A stretch of DNA of 64,000 nucleotides from Porticoccaceae bacterium (GTDB lineage: Bacteria; Pseudomonadota; Gammaproteobacteria; Pseudomonadales; Porticoccaceae). Below, one piece after another: positions 1 through 7,863 of the stretch. Under the pieces are notes generated by a model, which was not told the DNA's origin, did no database searches, and saw only the letters and a program-made list of their open reading frames with translations. Each line of letters opens with the position of its first letter. The stretch's first letter is position 1. A program made the translations under genes and the position numbers. The DNA is taken from NCBI GenBank assembly GCA_029252555.1, contig JAQXBF010000005.1, forward strand, positions 50,460 to 114,459, given 5' to 3'.

Positions 1-1
1 C

Positions 2-310
2 AGTGATGTGATTAGGCTGTGTGGTGGGGTGAATATTTTTGCCGATGCAGTGCCGTTGGTGCCCTATGTCAATATTGAATCTGTTGTAGCAGCTGACCCT
101 CAGATGATTGTTGCCGGTGGCAGTCAGGAGGAACAACCCAACTGGTTTAAAAGCTGGCAACAATGGGGTGGTATTACCGCCGTGCAGAACAAGCAGGTTT
201 ATTTGATCCCGGCAGACCTGATGCAGCGACATTCTGTGCGTATTCTCGAGGGTGCTGAAATGATGTGTACATACATGGATAACGCTAGAACAGCGGCCAG
301 CAAACCTTAA
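2..310 (+). CDS. Partial BtuF-like cobalamin/siderophore ABC-binding protein (3' end)
   Basis: Only the C-terminal ~102 codons are present; the frame is open to the left edge, so the start lies outside the window. The visible part begins with the block LCGGVNIFADA, then AADPQMIVAGG and a C-terminal segment ending in helices, as in the C-terminal lobe of periplasmic BtuF/FhuD-type (type III) substrate-binding proteins. These deliver vitamin B12 or Fe-siderophores to a BtuCD-type transporter; the LCGG.N.F.DA block favours the BtuF side. No permease or ATPase gene follows, so its partners are upstream or elsewhere. It ends at a TAA just before a strong hairpin and converges on amtB. Confidence 0.75.
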   Translation, partial: SDVIRLCGGVNIFADAVPLVPYVNIESVVAADPQMIVAGGSQEEQPNWFKSWQQWGGITAVQNKQVYLIPADLMQRHSVRILEGAEMMCTYMDNARTAASKP

Positions 311-331
311 GGCACTCACGCAAGAAATAAA

Positions 332-358
332 AAAGCCGCTAACAATGTTAGCGGCTTT
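332..358. terminator. Bidirectional intrinsic terminator between BtuF-like gene and amtB
   Basis: An 11-12 bp perfect stem (AAAGCCGCTAAC paired with GTTAGCGGCTTT, loop about 3 nt) lies between two convergent genes. A-rich sequence precedes it and T-rich sequence follows, so it can act on both strands. Confidence 0.85.
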
Positions 359-440
359 AAGTGTCCCTTTTTTCACTCTGTTACAGCTAGGTACAACAGT
401 AGCGTTCGGACGTTTTTAGTGTGTTCCCCTAATCTTCTTA

Positions 441-1751
441 TTATAGGTCATACCCCCTCTCATCGTGCTCAGTGAGATCGAGACCTCTTGTTTCACCTTC
501 TTCGTCTAAGCGCAATACTAACAGTTTGTCGACGAGTTTCAACAGGATAAATGTTGCTATACCTGTATAGACGAACGTTGCGGCAATACCCACAATTTGA
601 ACATTAACCTGAGAGGCCATGGTCATTCCTTCGTTGTAACCCTGCCCACTGAATACGCCCAGCGCATCGGAGGCAAAGATACCTGCATAGAATGTACCCA
701 ACATGCCGCCCACGCCGTGAACAGGGAATACATCCAGTGAATCATCAATTTTAAAGCGCTGCTTGATCGCCTGAGTGGCGTAGTAGCAGATGATACCGGC
801 ACTAAAGCCAATTATCAGAGCGCCACCAGGACCCACAAAACCCGAGGCTGGAGTGATAGTGCCCAAGCCGGCAACCATACCAGTCACAATGCCTAGTGCG
901 GAGGGCTTACCATGCTTTAGCCATTCCATCATCATCCAGGCCATTGAGCCCGCTGCAGCAGAAATATGAGTAACCAGCATAGCCATGCCAGCGTCGCCAT
1001 TAGCCGCCAGCGCTGAACCAGCATTAAAGCCAAACCAGCCAACCCATAGCATACCTGCACCAGTAATAGTCATGGTCATATTGTGAGGAGGCATTGCCTG
1101 TTTGGAGAACCCTTTGCGATTACCCAGTACCAGTGCCGCAACCAATGCGCCAACACCAGCAGTGATGTGGACAACAGTACCACCAGCGAAATCTAGCAGG
1201 CCCATCTCGCCCAGCCAACCGCCGCCCCATACCCAGTGGGTAATCGGTGCGTAAACAATCACTAACCAGAGTGCGCTAAACAGCAGCATGGCGCTAAAAC
1301 GCATGCGCTCGGCAAAGGCACCGACAATCAGCGCGGGGGTAATAACAGCAAAAGTCATCTGGAACATGGCAAAGACAGACTCGGGAATATCACCGGCCAT
1401 TGAGTCTTCTTTGATATTGCCCATCAGAATATTGTCCAGATTACCAATCCAGGCATTCATGGAGCCCCCGTCGCCAAAGGCGAGGCTGTAGCCAAAAGCA
1501 AACCAGATAAGCGATGCCATACATGTAATGGCAAAACACTGCATCAATACAGACAAAACATTTTTAGAGCGAACGAGACCACCGTAAAACAGCGATAAGC
1601 CCGGGATGGTCATAAACAGTACCAGTGCTGTGGAGGTTAAAATCCAGGACGTATTGGCACCATTTAATTCATTGGCAAAAGCCTGAGTGGATAGAGCGAA
1701 TAAAATAATGGCGAAAATGCCTCGACTGAGGTATTTATTGCTGGCTAACAT
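441..1751 (-). CDS. amtB: Ammonium transporter AmtB
   Basis: Encodes 436 aa of the Amt/MEP/Rh family: a trimeric inner-membrane channel for ammonium uptake. It has a cleavable signal peptide (hydrophobic stretch ending STQAFA, about residue 27), about 11 membrane helices, and family blocks DFAGGTVVHITAG and VHGVGGMLGT that contain the pore histidines. The ATG at 1751 is chosen because AGAGGA precedes it at good spacing and the signal peptide then starts properly; an in-frame ATG 39 nt upstream has no such site. The usual partner glnK is not adjacent. A sigma54 promoter and an NtrC-type palindrome lie upstream (separate entries), so nitrogen-limitation control is likely. Confidence 0.95.
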   Translation of the reverse strand: MLASNKYLSRGIFAIILFALSTQAFANELNGANTSWILTSTALVLFMTIPGLSLFYGGLVRSKNVLSVLMQCFAITCMASLIWFAFGYSLAFGDGGSMNAWIGNLDNILMGNIKEDSMAGDIPESVFAMFQMTFAVITPALIVGAFAERMRFSAMLLFSALWLVIVYAPITHWVWGGGWLGEMGLLDFAGGTVVHITAGVGALVAALVLGNRKGFSKQAMPPHNMTMTITGAGMLWVGWFGFNAGSALAANGDAGMAMLVTHISAAAGSMAWMMMEWLKHGKPSALGIVTGMVAGLGTITPASGFVGPGGALIIGFSAGIICYYATQAIKQRFKIDDSLDVFPVHGVGGMLGTFYAGIFASDALGVFSGQGYNEGMTMASQVNVQIVGIAATFVYTGIATFILLKLVDKLLVLRLDEEGETRGLDLTEHDERGYDL

Positions 1752-1772
1752 AATGTTTCCTCTGCAAAAAAA

Positions 1773-1789
1773 AGCACTAAAAAAGTGCA
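1773..1789 (-). promoter_or_regulatory. Palindrome and U-tract in the amtB leader
   Basis: On the minus strand GCACT-N5-AGTGC is followed by eight T residues, about 22 nt before the amtB ATG. It can be read as a short (5-bp) terminator-like hairpin in the leader RNA, or as a third NtrC-like half-site pair, since its halves and spacing match GCACY-N5-RGTGC. The stem is short, so both readings are tentative. Confidence 0.35.
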
Positions 1790-1876
1790 AAAATAATTAT
1801 CGACCAATTAAAAGCGCACCATAATCGGTCAAAAAACTCCCCGTAAGCCTTAAAGGCTGGCTCATAGTGAGATGGC

Positions 1877-1893
1877 AGCAAGATTTATGCCAG
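1877..1893 (-). promoter_or_regulatory. Sigma54 (-24/-12) promoter of amtB
   Basis: The minus strand reads CTGGCATAAATCTTGCT. It matches the RpoN consensus CTGGCAC-N5-TTGCW at both invariant elements: GG, ten bases, GC. Transcription would start near 1866, giving a leader of about 115 nt before the amtB ATG. The rpoN gene itself is in this window at 42.2-43.8 kb. Confidence 0.8.
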
Positions 1894-1935
1894 TAAAGCT
1901 TCCCTATGCACTAATTTGTATCATTTATAGCCATA

Positions 1936-1952
1936 AGCACCAGTTAGGTGCT
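1936..1952. promoter_or_regulatory. NtrC (NRI) binding site upstream of amtB
   Basis: AGCACC-AGTTA-GGTGCT is a perfect palindrome with the NtrC consensus halves (GCACC, five bases, GGTGC). Its centre is about 78 bp upstream of the predicted amtB start. A weaker half-site (TGCACT then AATTT) at 1907-1923 is centred 29 bp away, roughly three helix turns, similar to paired NtrC sites at glnA-type promoters. Confidence 0.75.
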
Positions 1953-2010
1953 GTGTACTGCCCCAATACTGGGCTCTCACTCTCGCCCCTGCGTCTATAC
2001 TTGGAATGAA

Positions 2011-2298
2011 ATGAAGAAAATCATGGTTGATAGCAACGAGCTAAAAGAAAGGCTTCAAACTCTGCGGGATAAACTTGAAAACGCGACTGGGGTGAGCCCC
2101 TTAGAACGCGACTTTTTAACGAGTTTAATTGCAGAGATTATTGCCATGAGTGGCGCCGAGGAGCCCTCTGAGGATGATACGGAGCGGGGCTTTCGAGAGC
2201 TGTTGGAGCAGAAGAGTACTGTCTATGAGGCGGATCACCCGGAAATCTCATATCTGGTGCGCCAAGTGCTGGACATGTTGGCCAAAATGGGGATTTAA
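2011..2298 (+). CDS. DUF4404 family small acidic protein
   Basis: Encodes about 95 aa beginning MKKIMVDSNELKERLQ. It is mostly predicted helix: a heptad-rich N-terminal segment (ELKERLQTLRDKLEN), an acidic middle and a C-terminal helix ending LDMLAKMGI. This pattern and length fit DUF4404, small cytosolic proteins of unknown function in gammaproteobacteria. The ATG at 2011 has only a weak GGA upstream; ATG at 2023 is a reasonable alternative. It is divergent from amtB, so the intergenic NtrC/sigma54 elements could in principle also affect it, but nothing points its way. Confidence 0.6.
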   Translation: MKKIMVDSNELKERLQTLRDKLENATGVSPLERDFLTSLIAEIIAMSGAEEPSEDDTERGFRELLEQKSTVYEADHPEISYLVRQVLDMLAKMGI

Positions 2299-2349
2299 TG
2301 CCCCATGGCTGTATAATTCAAAAAAACATAAATATTCCGGTGTGCGACC

Positions 2350-2955
2350 TTGTTGAGACTCTTAATTGCAGTAACAGTATTAACGATTGGGCTTAGCGGC
2401 TGCTCTTCTAATCCTGCGCCAATAAAAGTGGCCCCGAATGGTGAATATATCGGTTGGCACTGTGAGGGTGATATCAGTTCTGATGAGCATTGGCGCTGTG
2501 ATAAAAAAACTCTAAAAGATGGGGTGTTAGTGACCACGGTCACTGCGGCAGAAATGGTGCCTGAAACCGCGCCTGAGCAAGCCGCTAACAAGGTTTCTTC
2601 GGCCGATGCCGATGAGAATTTACAGCCCAGGGCTGTAAGTGAGCCTAGGGCTGTTCAAAGCGCCCCAATCCAGGATGCGGAGATAGCGGAATCGGAGCTG
2701 GCCTATTCTAGTTCCGGTTACAGCATTCAGCTGGGTGCCTATGACAGTCCTGATAAGGCTCTCGATGCGTCTCGTAACCTGGGGCTAGAGGGCGATATTC
2801 AAATTAGACAAATTTTATCCAAGGGCAGAGAATTCTCGGTTATTTTACTGGGCCAATATCCCAACCGTGCCAAAGCTGATGCTGCAGCTCAGGCTCTGGG
2901 TGTTAACTACTGGGTGCGCTCAATGAGGTCTCTTGCCAATGCAACCGTCCAGTGA
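2350..2955 (+). CDS. SPOR-domain lipoprotein
   Basis: Encodes 201 aa starting at TTG; no ATG is available before the signal sequence. Residues 1-18 form a lipoprotein signal with lipobox L15-S-G-C18; Ser at +2 predicts outer-membrane sorting. A short Cys-containing segment (residues 32-50) and an Ala/Glu/Pro-rich linker (60-118) follow. Residues about 124-196 form a SPOR domain (YSIQLGAYDS start, LLGQYPNRAKA), which binds denuded peptidoglycan at division septa. A perfect -10 box TATAAT at 2312-2317 is a possible promoter. The 3' end overlaps the next gene by 17 nt, suggesting translational coupling. Confidence 0.75.
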   Translation: MLRLLIAVTVLTIGLSGCSSNPAPIKVAPNGEYIGWHCEGDISSDEHWRCDKKTLKDGVLVTTVTAAEMVPETAPEQAANKVSSADADENLQPRAVSEPRAVQSAPIQDAEIAESELAYSSSGYSIQLGAYDSPDKALDASRNLGLEGDIQIRQILSKGREFSVILLGQYPNRAKADAAAQALGVNYWVRSMRSLANATVQ

Positions 2956-3472
2956 TAAATCTGTTACATCAAGATTAAAGGCATTTGCCGATTCCGATCG
3001 AGTGACTAAAACGACCAACAGTACCAATGCCGACTACCCAATGTTGCGCCAACAGCTGGTGGGTCTAACTGATGGTGAAACTGACCGCATTGCCAATCTT
3101 GCTAATTGCTCAGCACTGCTGTGGCAGGAGCTATCTGGCATCAACTGGGTTGGTTTCTATCTGCTTAAGCGCAACAAACTTGTCTTGGGGCCTTTTCAGG
3201 GCAAGCCTGCCTGCACCAGAATCGAAATGGGCGAGGGCGTCTGTGGCACCGCTGCCTCTATGGGTAAAGCTGTTATTGTTGCCGACGTGCATCAGTTTCC
3301 AGGTCATATTGCCTGTGATGTGGCGTCTCAATCAGAAATTGTATTGCCTTTGATAAAAGAGGGTAAATTAATGGGGGTGTTGGACATAGACAGCCCTGAA
3401 ATTGATCGCTTTGATCATCGTGATCAGCAGGGTCTGGAAGAATTATTACAGGTGCTAATCCCTAGGCTGTAA
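2939..3472 (+). CDS. msrC: Free methionine-(R)-sulfoxide reductase, GAF-type
   Basis: Encodes 177 aa, a GAF-domain fRMsr (YebR/MsrC) that reduces free L-methionine-R-sulfoxide with thioredoxin. All three family cysteines are present: C92 in GPFQGKPAC, C102 in GEGVCGTAA and C126 in GHIACDVAS. Each is exactly eight residues later than its E. coli counterpart because of a longer N-terminus. The ATG at 2939 has GAGGT upstream inside the preceding lipoprotein gene; a TTG two codons earlier is less likely. The role is cytosolic repair of oxidised methionine. Confidence 0.9.
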   Translation: MQPSSDKSVTSRLKAFADSDRVTKTTNSTNADYPMLRQQLVGLTDGETDRIANLANCSALLWQELSGINWVGFYLLKRNKLVLGPFQGKPACTRIEMGEGVCGTAASMGKAVIVADVHQFPGHIACDVASQSEIVLPLIKEGKLMGVLDIDSPEIDRFDHRDQQGLEELLQVLIPRL

Positions 3473-3513
3473 CAGAGGGTAAATTCGCATTTCAGCGTAT
3501 TCGGGGGAATACC

Positions 3514-4332
3514 ATGGAGATAAGCAGGGTACTAGACCCGCAGTTAGTCTCTAAAGCTTTCAAGTACAGTGTCTATGCTCTACTTGGGCTAAATATCTTG
3601 CTGTTTTTCCAGGAAGAGCTGCTGGCCACGGCGCAGACTTTCAGCCAAGGCATTAATCTGGTGGATATTATTCAGGGCTTTACAGCCACTATTGATACCG
3701 CTGCTTGGTTTTTGCTGTTAATACTTTTCGAATTGGAAACCTCGGTACTGGACGATAAAACATTGCGCAACCCAAAAGTGCAGGTAGTTTTTTTGGCCAT
3801 TCGCACCTTCTCCTACGGTTTCATTCTCTATGCCTGTTACGGCTACATCACAAAAATATCTCTCGTCTACAATATTTCACCCTTTTTGGTGCAGGATGCC
3901 TGCGCTCTTGTAGGGCAGGGATTTGCCAGCATTGATACTTTAGATGAGTACCCGTTATTAGATGCGCAAAGTTGCCTGCAATTAACCAGCTTGGAACTGT
4001 ATAAGTTAAACGGCCAGCAGGTAATTGGCTCTGCATCTGATTGGGTGGATATCCAATGGCTAGCTTGGGTGGATGTTATTAACTCGGTGTCCTGGATTGC
4101 TGTGGTAGCCATTCTGGAAGTGGACATCTGGCTGCAACTGAGAGGGCGTCTAAAAGGTATTGTGATGGCTGCCAGCCAATTTATTAAGCTGGCGCTCTAC
4201 AGCATTCTGCTGGCTGCGGCTTCCTACTGGTGGTTCCTCGGAGACTTCCTCGACTTTTGGGATAGCTTTCTGTGGATTGTTGCCTTTGTGTTTATTGAGA
4301 TGAACCTGTTCCAATGGCAAGCAGAAACTTAA
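3514..4332 (+). CDS. Uncharacterised inner-membrane protein
   Basis: Encodes 272 aa with ATG at 3514 preceded by GGGGGAA. I do not recognise a family. It has about five or six hydrophobic segments: residues 17-33 (YSVYALLGLNILLFF), 60-74, 90-112, a central soluble loop (about 120-180) with two Cys residues, then helices near 190-210 and 225-265 rich in Trp and Phe. The loop with Cys and the long aromatic C-terminal helices suggest an integral membrane protein with a periplasmic domain. It follows msrC by 41 nt on the same strand. Confidence 0.6.
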   Translation: MEISRVLDPQLVSKAFKYSVYALLGLNILLFFQEELLATAQTFSQGINLVDIIQGFTATIDTAAWFLLLILFELETSVLDDKTLRNPKVQVVFLAIRTFSYGFILYACYGYITKISLVYNISPFLVQDACALVGQGFASIDTLDEYPLLDAQSCLQLTSLELYKLNGQQVIGSASDWVDIQWLAWVDVINSVSWIAVVAILEVDIWLQLRGRLKGIVMAASQFIKLALYSILLAAASYWWFLGDFLDFWDSFLWIVAFVFIEMNLFQWQAET

Positions 4333-4378
4333 GAAGAGACTCAATCAGGAAATGAGAGGCAACCTGAGGCCGCTGCTC

Positions 4379-4810
4379 CTACATAGGGATAATGGCGAGA
4401 ATTAGCTTGGCCAGACAGGTTAATTTACCCTCTCCGTTCTCTAGGCGAATCTCCCATACATGGGAGCGTCTACCCAAGTGAATCGGTCGCGCTGTTCCCA
4501 CTACCAAACCTGAAGTGACTGGCCGCAAATGGGTCGCACTGACTTCCTGCCCCAGACATTTAAACTTTGTCATATCAATAGCATGGGCCCCAGCAATGCT
4601 GCCCAGGGTCTCTGCAAGTACTACATTGGCTCCCCCATGCACAACTTTGTAAGGCTGAAAGGTGCGGTGGTCTGCTGGCATGGTGCCGCGCAAGAAGTCG
4701 TCTCCCACTTCGGTAACATTAATATCCAGATGTTCACCAATGGTGCCTCTGTTCATTGGGCCATTAATTAGGGCGATGTCTGGGGCCTGGTGCCAGATAC
4801 TGTTGCTCAT
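4379..4810 (-). CDS. Hotdog-fold acyl-CoA thioesterase (PaaI/MenI type)
   Basis: Encodes 143 aa, a single 4HBT domain. The active-site block VVHGGANVVLAETLGS (H58-G-G, Glu67) matches MenI/EntH (YdiI/YbdB) thioesterases, where the Glu is catalytic and the HGG lies at the nucleotide-binding helix. It hydrolyses acyl- or aryl-CoA; the physiological substrate cannot be told from sequence. It lies 15 nt downstream of ettA on the same strand, probably one transcript. Confidence 0.85.
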   Translation of the reverse strand: MSNSIWHQAPDIALINGPMNRGTIGEHLDINVTEVGDDFLRGTMPADHRTFQPYKVVHGGANVVLAETLGSIAGAHAIDMTKFKCLGQEVSATHLRPVTSGLVVGTARPIHLGRRSHVWEIRLENGEGKLTCLAKLILAIIPM

Positions 4811-4825
4811 TTGCTGTCCTTTTTA

Positions 4826-6490
4826 TTATGTTTTGAGGCGCTTGTGCTTGACTCTTTTCGGCTGGGCATCAACCCCTTTGCGAGCAATAAAGTCTTCGTG
4901 ATACTCGCTGTAATTACCCTCAAAGAACACCACTTCACTGTTATCTTCGTAAGCCAAAATATGAGTGGTAATACGATCTAGGAACCAACGGTCGTGGGAT
5001 ATTACCAATACGCAGCCTGGGAAAGAAAGGACTGCTTCCTCCAGTGCGCGCAGGGTTTCAATATCTAGATCATTGGAGGGTTCATCGAGCAGCAGAACAT
5101 TGGCCCCCTGTTTTAAGGTGTTGGCTAAATGCAAGCGACCTCGCTCACCACCAGACAATTCCCCAACCCGCTTTTGCTGATCATTGCCCTTAAAGTTAAA
5201 ACGCCCAGCATAAGAGCGAGAGGACACCTCATAGTTACCGATCTTGAGAATATCGTGACCACCAGAGATAGCTTCCCAAACAGTATGGCTGTCATTCAGC
5301 GCATCGCGACTTTGCTCAACATAGGCAACCTTAACGGATTCGCCCAGAGCAATGCTGCCGCTATCCGGCTGCTCCGTACCTGCGATCATGCGAAAGAGAG
5401 TCGACTTACCTGCACCGTTGCCCCCGATAATTCCCACAACAGAGGCTTTGGGAATAGATAGGGAAAGGTCTTCAATCAACAGTTCGTTGCCAAAGCCCTT
5501 ACTGACTTTATCCAATACAATTACTTTGTCACCGAGGCGTTCGCCCGGCGCAATATAGATTTCGTTGGTTTCATTGCGGGCCTGAAACTCTTGGGAGTTC
5601 AGCTCATCAAAACGAGCCAGACGGGCTTTGTTTTTCGCCTGCCGACCCTTGGGGTTTTGCCTTACCCATTCCAGTTCCTGCTTAATGGCGCGCTGGCGAG
5701 AGATTTCTTGCTTGGATTCGGTCTCAAGACGTTTGCCTTTGGCCTCAAGCCAGGTCGAGTAATTGCCCTCATAGGGAATACCGCGACCGCGATCCAGTTC
5801 AAGAATCCAGCCGGCGACATTATCGAGGAAGTATCTATCGTGAGTGACGGCTACTACGGTGCCAGCAAATTCTTCGAGAAATTTCTCCAGCCAGAATACA
5901 GATTCTGCATCCAGATGGTTAGTTGGTTCATCGAGCAGCAACATATCTGGGCGCGACAGCAGCAGGCGGCACAGGGCAACACGACGTTTTTCACCACCAG
6001 ACAGAGAGGTAACGTTGGCATCCCAGGGTGGCAGACGCAGTGCATCTGCGGCTACGTCTAAGGCATGGTCCAAATTATGGGCATCCCAAGCTTCAATAAT
6101 AGCTTCGAGCTCACCCTGCCGCTTGGCGAGGGCATCAAAGTCAGCGTCGGGCTCTGCATAATCGAGATAGACCTGATCCAGACCACGCAATGCATCTACA
6201 GCCTCGCGCATGCCGTCTTCCACATTGCCCCGCACATCTTTATCCGGATCTAGCTGGGGTTCCTGTGCCAGATAGCCGATTTTAATACCGGGCATGGGTC
6301 GCGCCTCACCCTGAATATCAGTGTCCAGTGCGGCCATAATTTTCAACAATGTGGATTTACCGGCGCCGTTCAGACCCAGCACACCAATCTTTGCGCCAGG
6401 GAAAAATGACAGAGAGACATCTTTAAGAATTTCGCGTTTTGGGGGAACAATTTTGCTCACCCGATTCATTGTATATACGTATTGTGCCAA
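4826..6490 (-). CDS. ettA: Energy-dependent translational throttle protein EttA
   Basis: Encodes 554 aa, near-identical in length to E. coli EttA (555). It is an ABC-F protein with two nucleotide-binding domains: Walker A GLNGAGKST (39-47), signature SLSGGEKRRVAL and Walker B MLLLDEPTNHLD in the first; GGNGAGKST, ELSGGERGRLHL and VLLLDEPSNDLD in the second. A charged linker with KGRQAKNKARLARFDEL lies between them. EttA binds the ribosomal E site and gates entry into elongation according to the ADP/ATP ratio. The N-terminus (AQYVYTMNRVSKIVPP) is characteristic of EttA rather than YheS/Uup. Confidence 0.95.
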   Translation of the reverse strand: MAQYVYTMNRVSKIVPPKREILKDVSLSFFPGAKIGVLGLNGAGKSTLLKIMAALDTDIQGEARPMPGIKIGYLAQEPQLDPDKDVRGNVEDGMREAVDALRGLDQVYLDYAEPDADFDALAKRQGELEAIIEAWDAHNLDHALDVAADALRLPPWDANVTSLSGGEKRRVALCRLLLSRPDMLLLDEPTNHLDAESVFWLEKFLEEFAGTVVAVTHDRYFLDNVAGWILELDRGRGIPYEGNYSTWLEAKGKRLETESKQEISRQRAIKQELEWVRQNPKGRQAKNKARLARFDELNSQEFQARNETNEIYIAPGERLGDKVIVLDKVSKGFGNELLIEDLSLSIPKASVVGIIGGNGAGKSTLFRMIAGTEQPDSGSIALGESVKVAYVEQSRDALNDSHTVWEAISGGHDILKIGNYEVSSRSYAGRFNFKGNDQQKRVGELSGGERGRLHLANTLKQGANVLLLDEPSNDLDIETLRALEEAVLSFPGCVLVISHDRWFLDRITTHILAYEDNSEVVFFEGNYSEYHEDFIARKGVDAQPKRVKHKRLKT

Positions 6491-6875
6491 CGTAGAAAAA
6501 CCTTATATTACGGGGTCTGCAGACCCATTAAAAACTATAGTGTAACTTTGGTATCACTTGATTTTAAAATCAATTATGTGAATCCGAGCGATTATACACC
6601 CTAATCAGTGGTAGACCTGCAAATCTCCGCAATGCCCGAATGTTATAAACAGAGGAAAGTATAAATAACCTAAGTTATCTCATTTAAAGAGGCGAGATAG
6701 AGAATCAACTCCCTCAAAAACGCAGCTTTGAAGATTGATAATTATATAAATATTCATATAAAGCAATGAGTTATGGAGTTTTATTCACTTAAATATCATG
6801 TTAGGGACTGCTTGCTTTATTCATGACGAAGAAACAAATCAGAGAAATTTAATTTCAATAATATGGGGTTTCAAC
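6491..6875. other. AT-rich intergenic region between divergent ettA and small membrane protein gene
   Basis: About 385 bp without a convincing coding frame. It separates divergent genes and is AT-rich from about 6540 on, so it should carry promoters for both; I cannot assign a clear -35/-10 pair. I see no conserved hairpin or RNA gene. Confidence 0.5.
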
Positions 6876-7193
6876 ATGAGTGTTTTAAAAATTATACGTT
6901 TGGTAGTTTTGGCAATAGCAGTGATTGGTGCGTTTGTTGCCATACCTGAGGCTGCATTGATTTTGGCTGTTCTAGGTTTGGTCATGGGTGTTATGGGTGA
7001 TATGGCTGATAACAGCAACAGAACTTATATGATGGTTTTTGCTGTCACCTTGGCCACTGTCTACGGTGCAGCTGGCCCACTGCCGCTAATCGGCGGCCCT
7101 GTAAGCGATATTATGGCTAATATGAGTACTATCATGAACGCTGCTGCTCTAGGTATTATTCTCAACGCAATGAAAGAGCGCGTAATGGAGTAA
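6876..7193 (+). CDS. Small orphan membrane protein
   Basis: Encodes 105 aa from ATG 6876 (GGGG seven bases upstream; an upstream in-frame ATG has no ribosome site and adds a non-hydrophobic tail). Three hydrophobic segments are visible: about residues 5-40 (LVVLAIAVIGAFVAIP through ILAVLGLVMGVMG), 48-68 and 80-98. I do not recognise the family. It is monocistronic: AT-rich promoter region before and a strong terminator after, which suggests dedicated expression. Confidence 0.6.
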   Translation: MSVLKIIRLVVLAIAVIGAFVAIPEAALILAVLGLVMGVMGDMADNSNRTYMMVFAVTLATVYGAAGPLPLIGGPVSDIMANMSTIMNAAALGIILNAMKERVME

Positions 7194-7264
7194 TAGAACT
7201 GCAATGGCTGTGTTGTTATTGGTGTTTTAATACTGCGCGGGTAGCGATCTAGTTGCCATTGTTT

Positions 7265-7298
7265 AAAAAAGCTCGAGTTTAATCACTCGGGTTTTTTT
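7265..7298 (+). terminator. Intrinsic terminator after small membrane protein gene
   Basis: GCTCGAGT pairs with ACTCGGGT around a 6-nt loop, extended by six A/T pairs, and ends in seven T residues. Confidence 0.85.
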
Positions 7299-7374
7299 GT
7301 GCCTCGCTATTTTTGTATGGCCGCATTTTCCCTTCTATGTTTAAACCACATCAAATAAACTCAGGAGACAGAGG

Positions 7375-7800
7375 ATGTTCAAGCAAACTTTAGTGACGAC
7401 AGTTGTATTATTTATTCTGTGGTCAGTAATCGACTTTTTAGTTCATGGCATATTGCTGCAATCAGCCTATCAAGAGACAGTGCATCTGTGGCGGTCTGAT
7501 GACGAGTACTATGCAATGCTTGTGTCTGCGGTGACATTAATTTATGGATTCTGTGTGGTGAGTATTGACAGCAACTTTATTGCACCCAAATCATTAACAA
7601 CTGGTTTTAACTATTGCGTTGCATTGGGAGCTGGTGTGAGCGCCTTGGTAGGCCTTGGCTCGTTCTCTTATATGCCCATCCCATTTAGCCTAGCCATTGC
7701 CTGGTTTGGGGTAAGTTTCATCAAGTTAGTCGCTGCTGGACTGGTTGCGGGCTATGTGGTCAAAGAGCCAGCTACCGCTATTGGGGACAGTGCTATTTAA
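7375..7800 (+). CDS. Uncharacterised four-helix membrane protein
   Basis: Encodes 141 aa; ATG 7375 is preceded by AGGAGACAGAGG. Four hydrophobic segments: residues 6-28 (TTVVLFILWSVIDFLVHGILL), 48-66, 80-100 and 104-127. The first helix carries an Asp and a His (IDFLVHG), a pattern seen in small putative transport or respiratory-accessory proteins, but no family can be named. It is flanked by terminators on both sides, hence its own transcription unit. Confidence 0.6.
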   Translation: MFKQTLVTTVVLFILWSVIDFLVHGILLQSAYQETVHLWRSDDEYYAMLVSAVTLIYGFCVVSIDSNFIAPKSLTTGFNYCVALGAGVSALVGLGSFSYMPIPFSLAIAWFGVSFIKLVAAGLVAGYVVKEPATAIGDSAI

Positions 7801-7816
7801 CTCATTTGTAGAAATA

Positions 7817-7847
7817 GCACAGAGGATCGCAGCCCTCTGTGCCTTTT
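7817..7847. terminator. Intrinsic terminator between convergent genes
   Basis: A perfect 9-bp stem, GCACAGAGG with CCTCTGTGC, an 8-nt loop and a following CTTTTT. It lies between the membrane protein gene and the convergent reductase gene. Confidence 0.85.
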
Positions 7848-7863
7848 TAGATGGCGTCAGCGA

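Noticed and set aside
1809..1825. GCACC-ATAATC-GGT near the amtB leader as another NtrC site
   Set aside because: Half-site spacing is six, not five, and the right half is incomplete.
4529..6545. Plus-strand frames up to 156 codons opposite the thioesterase and ettA
   Set aside because: Shadow frames of ABC and hotdog motifs; no independent coding signal.
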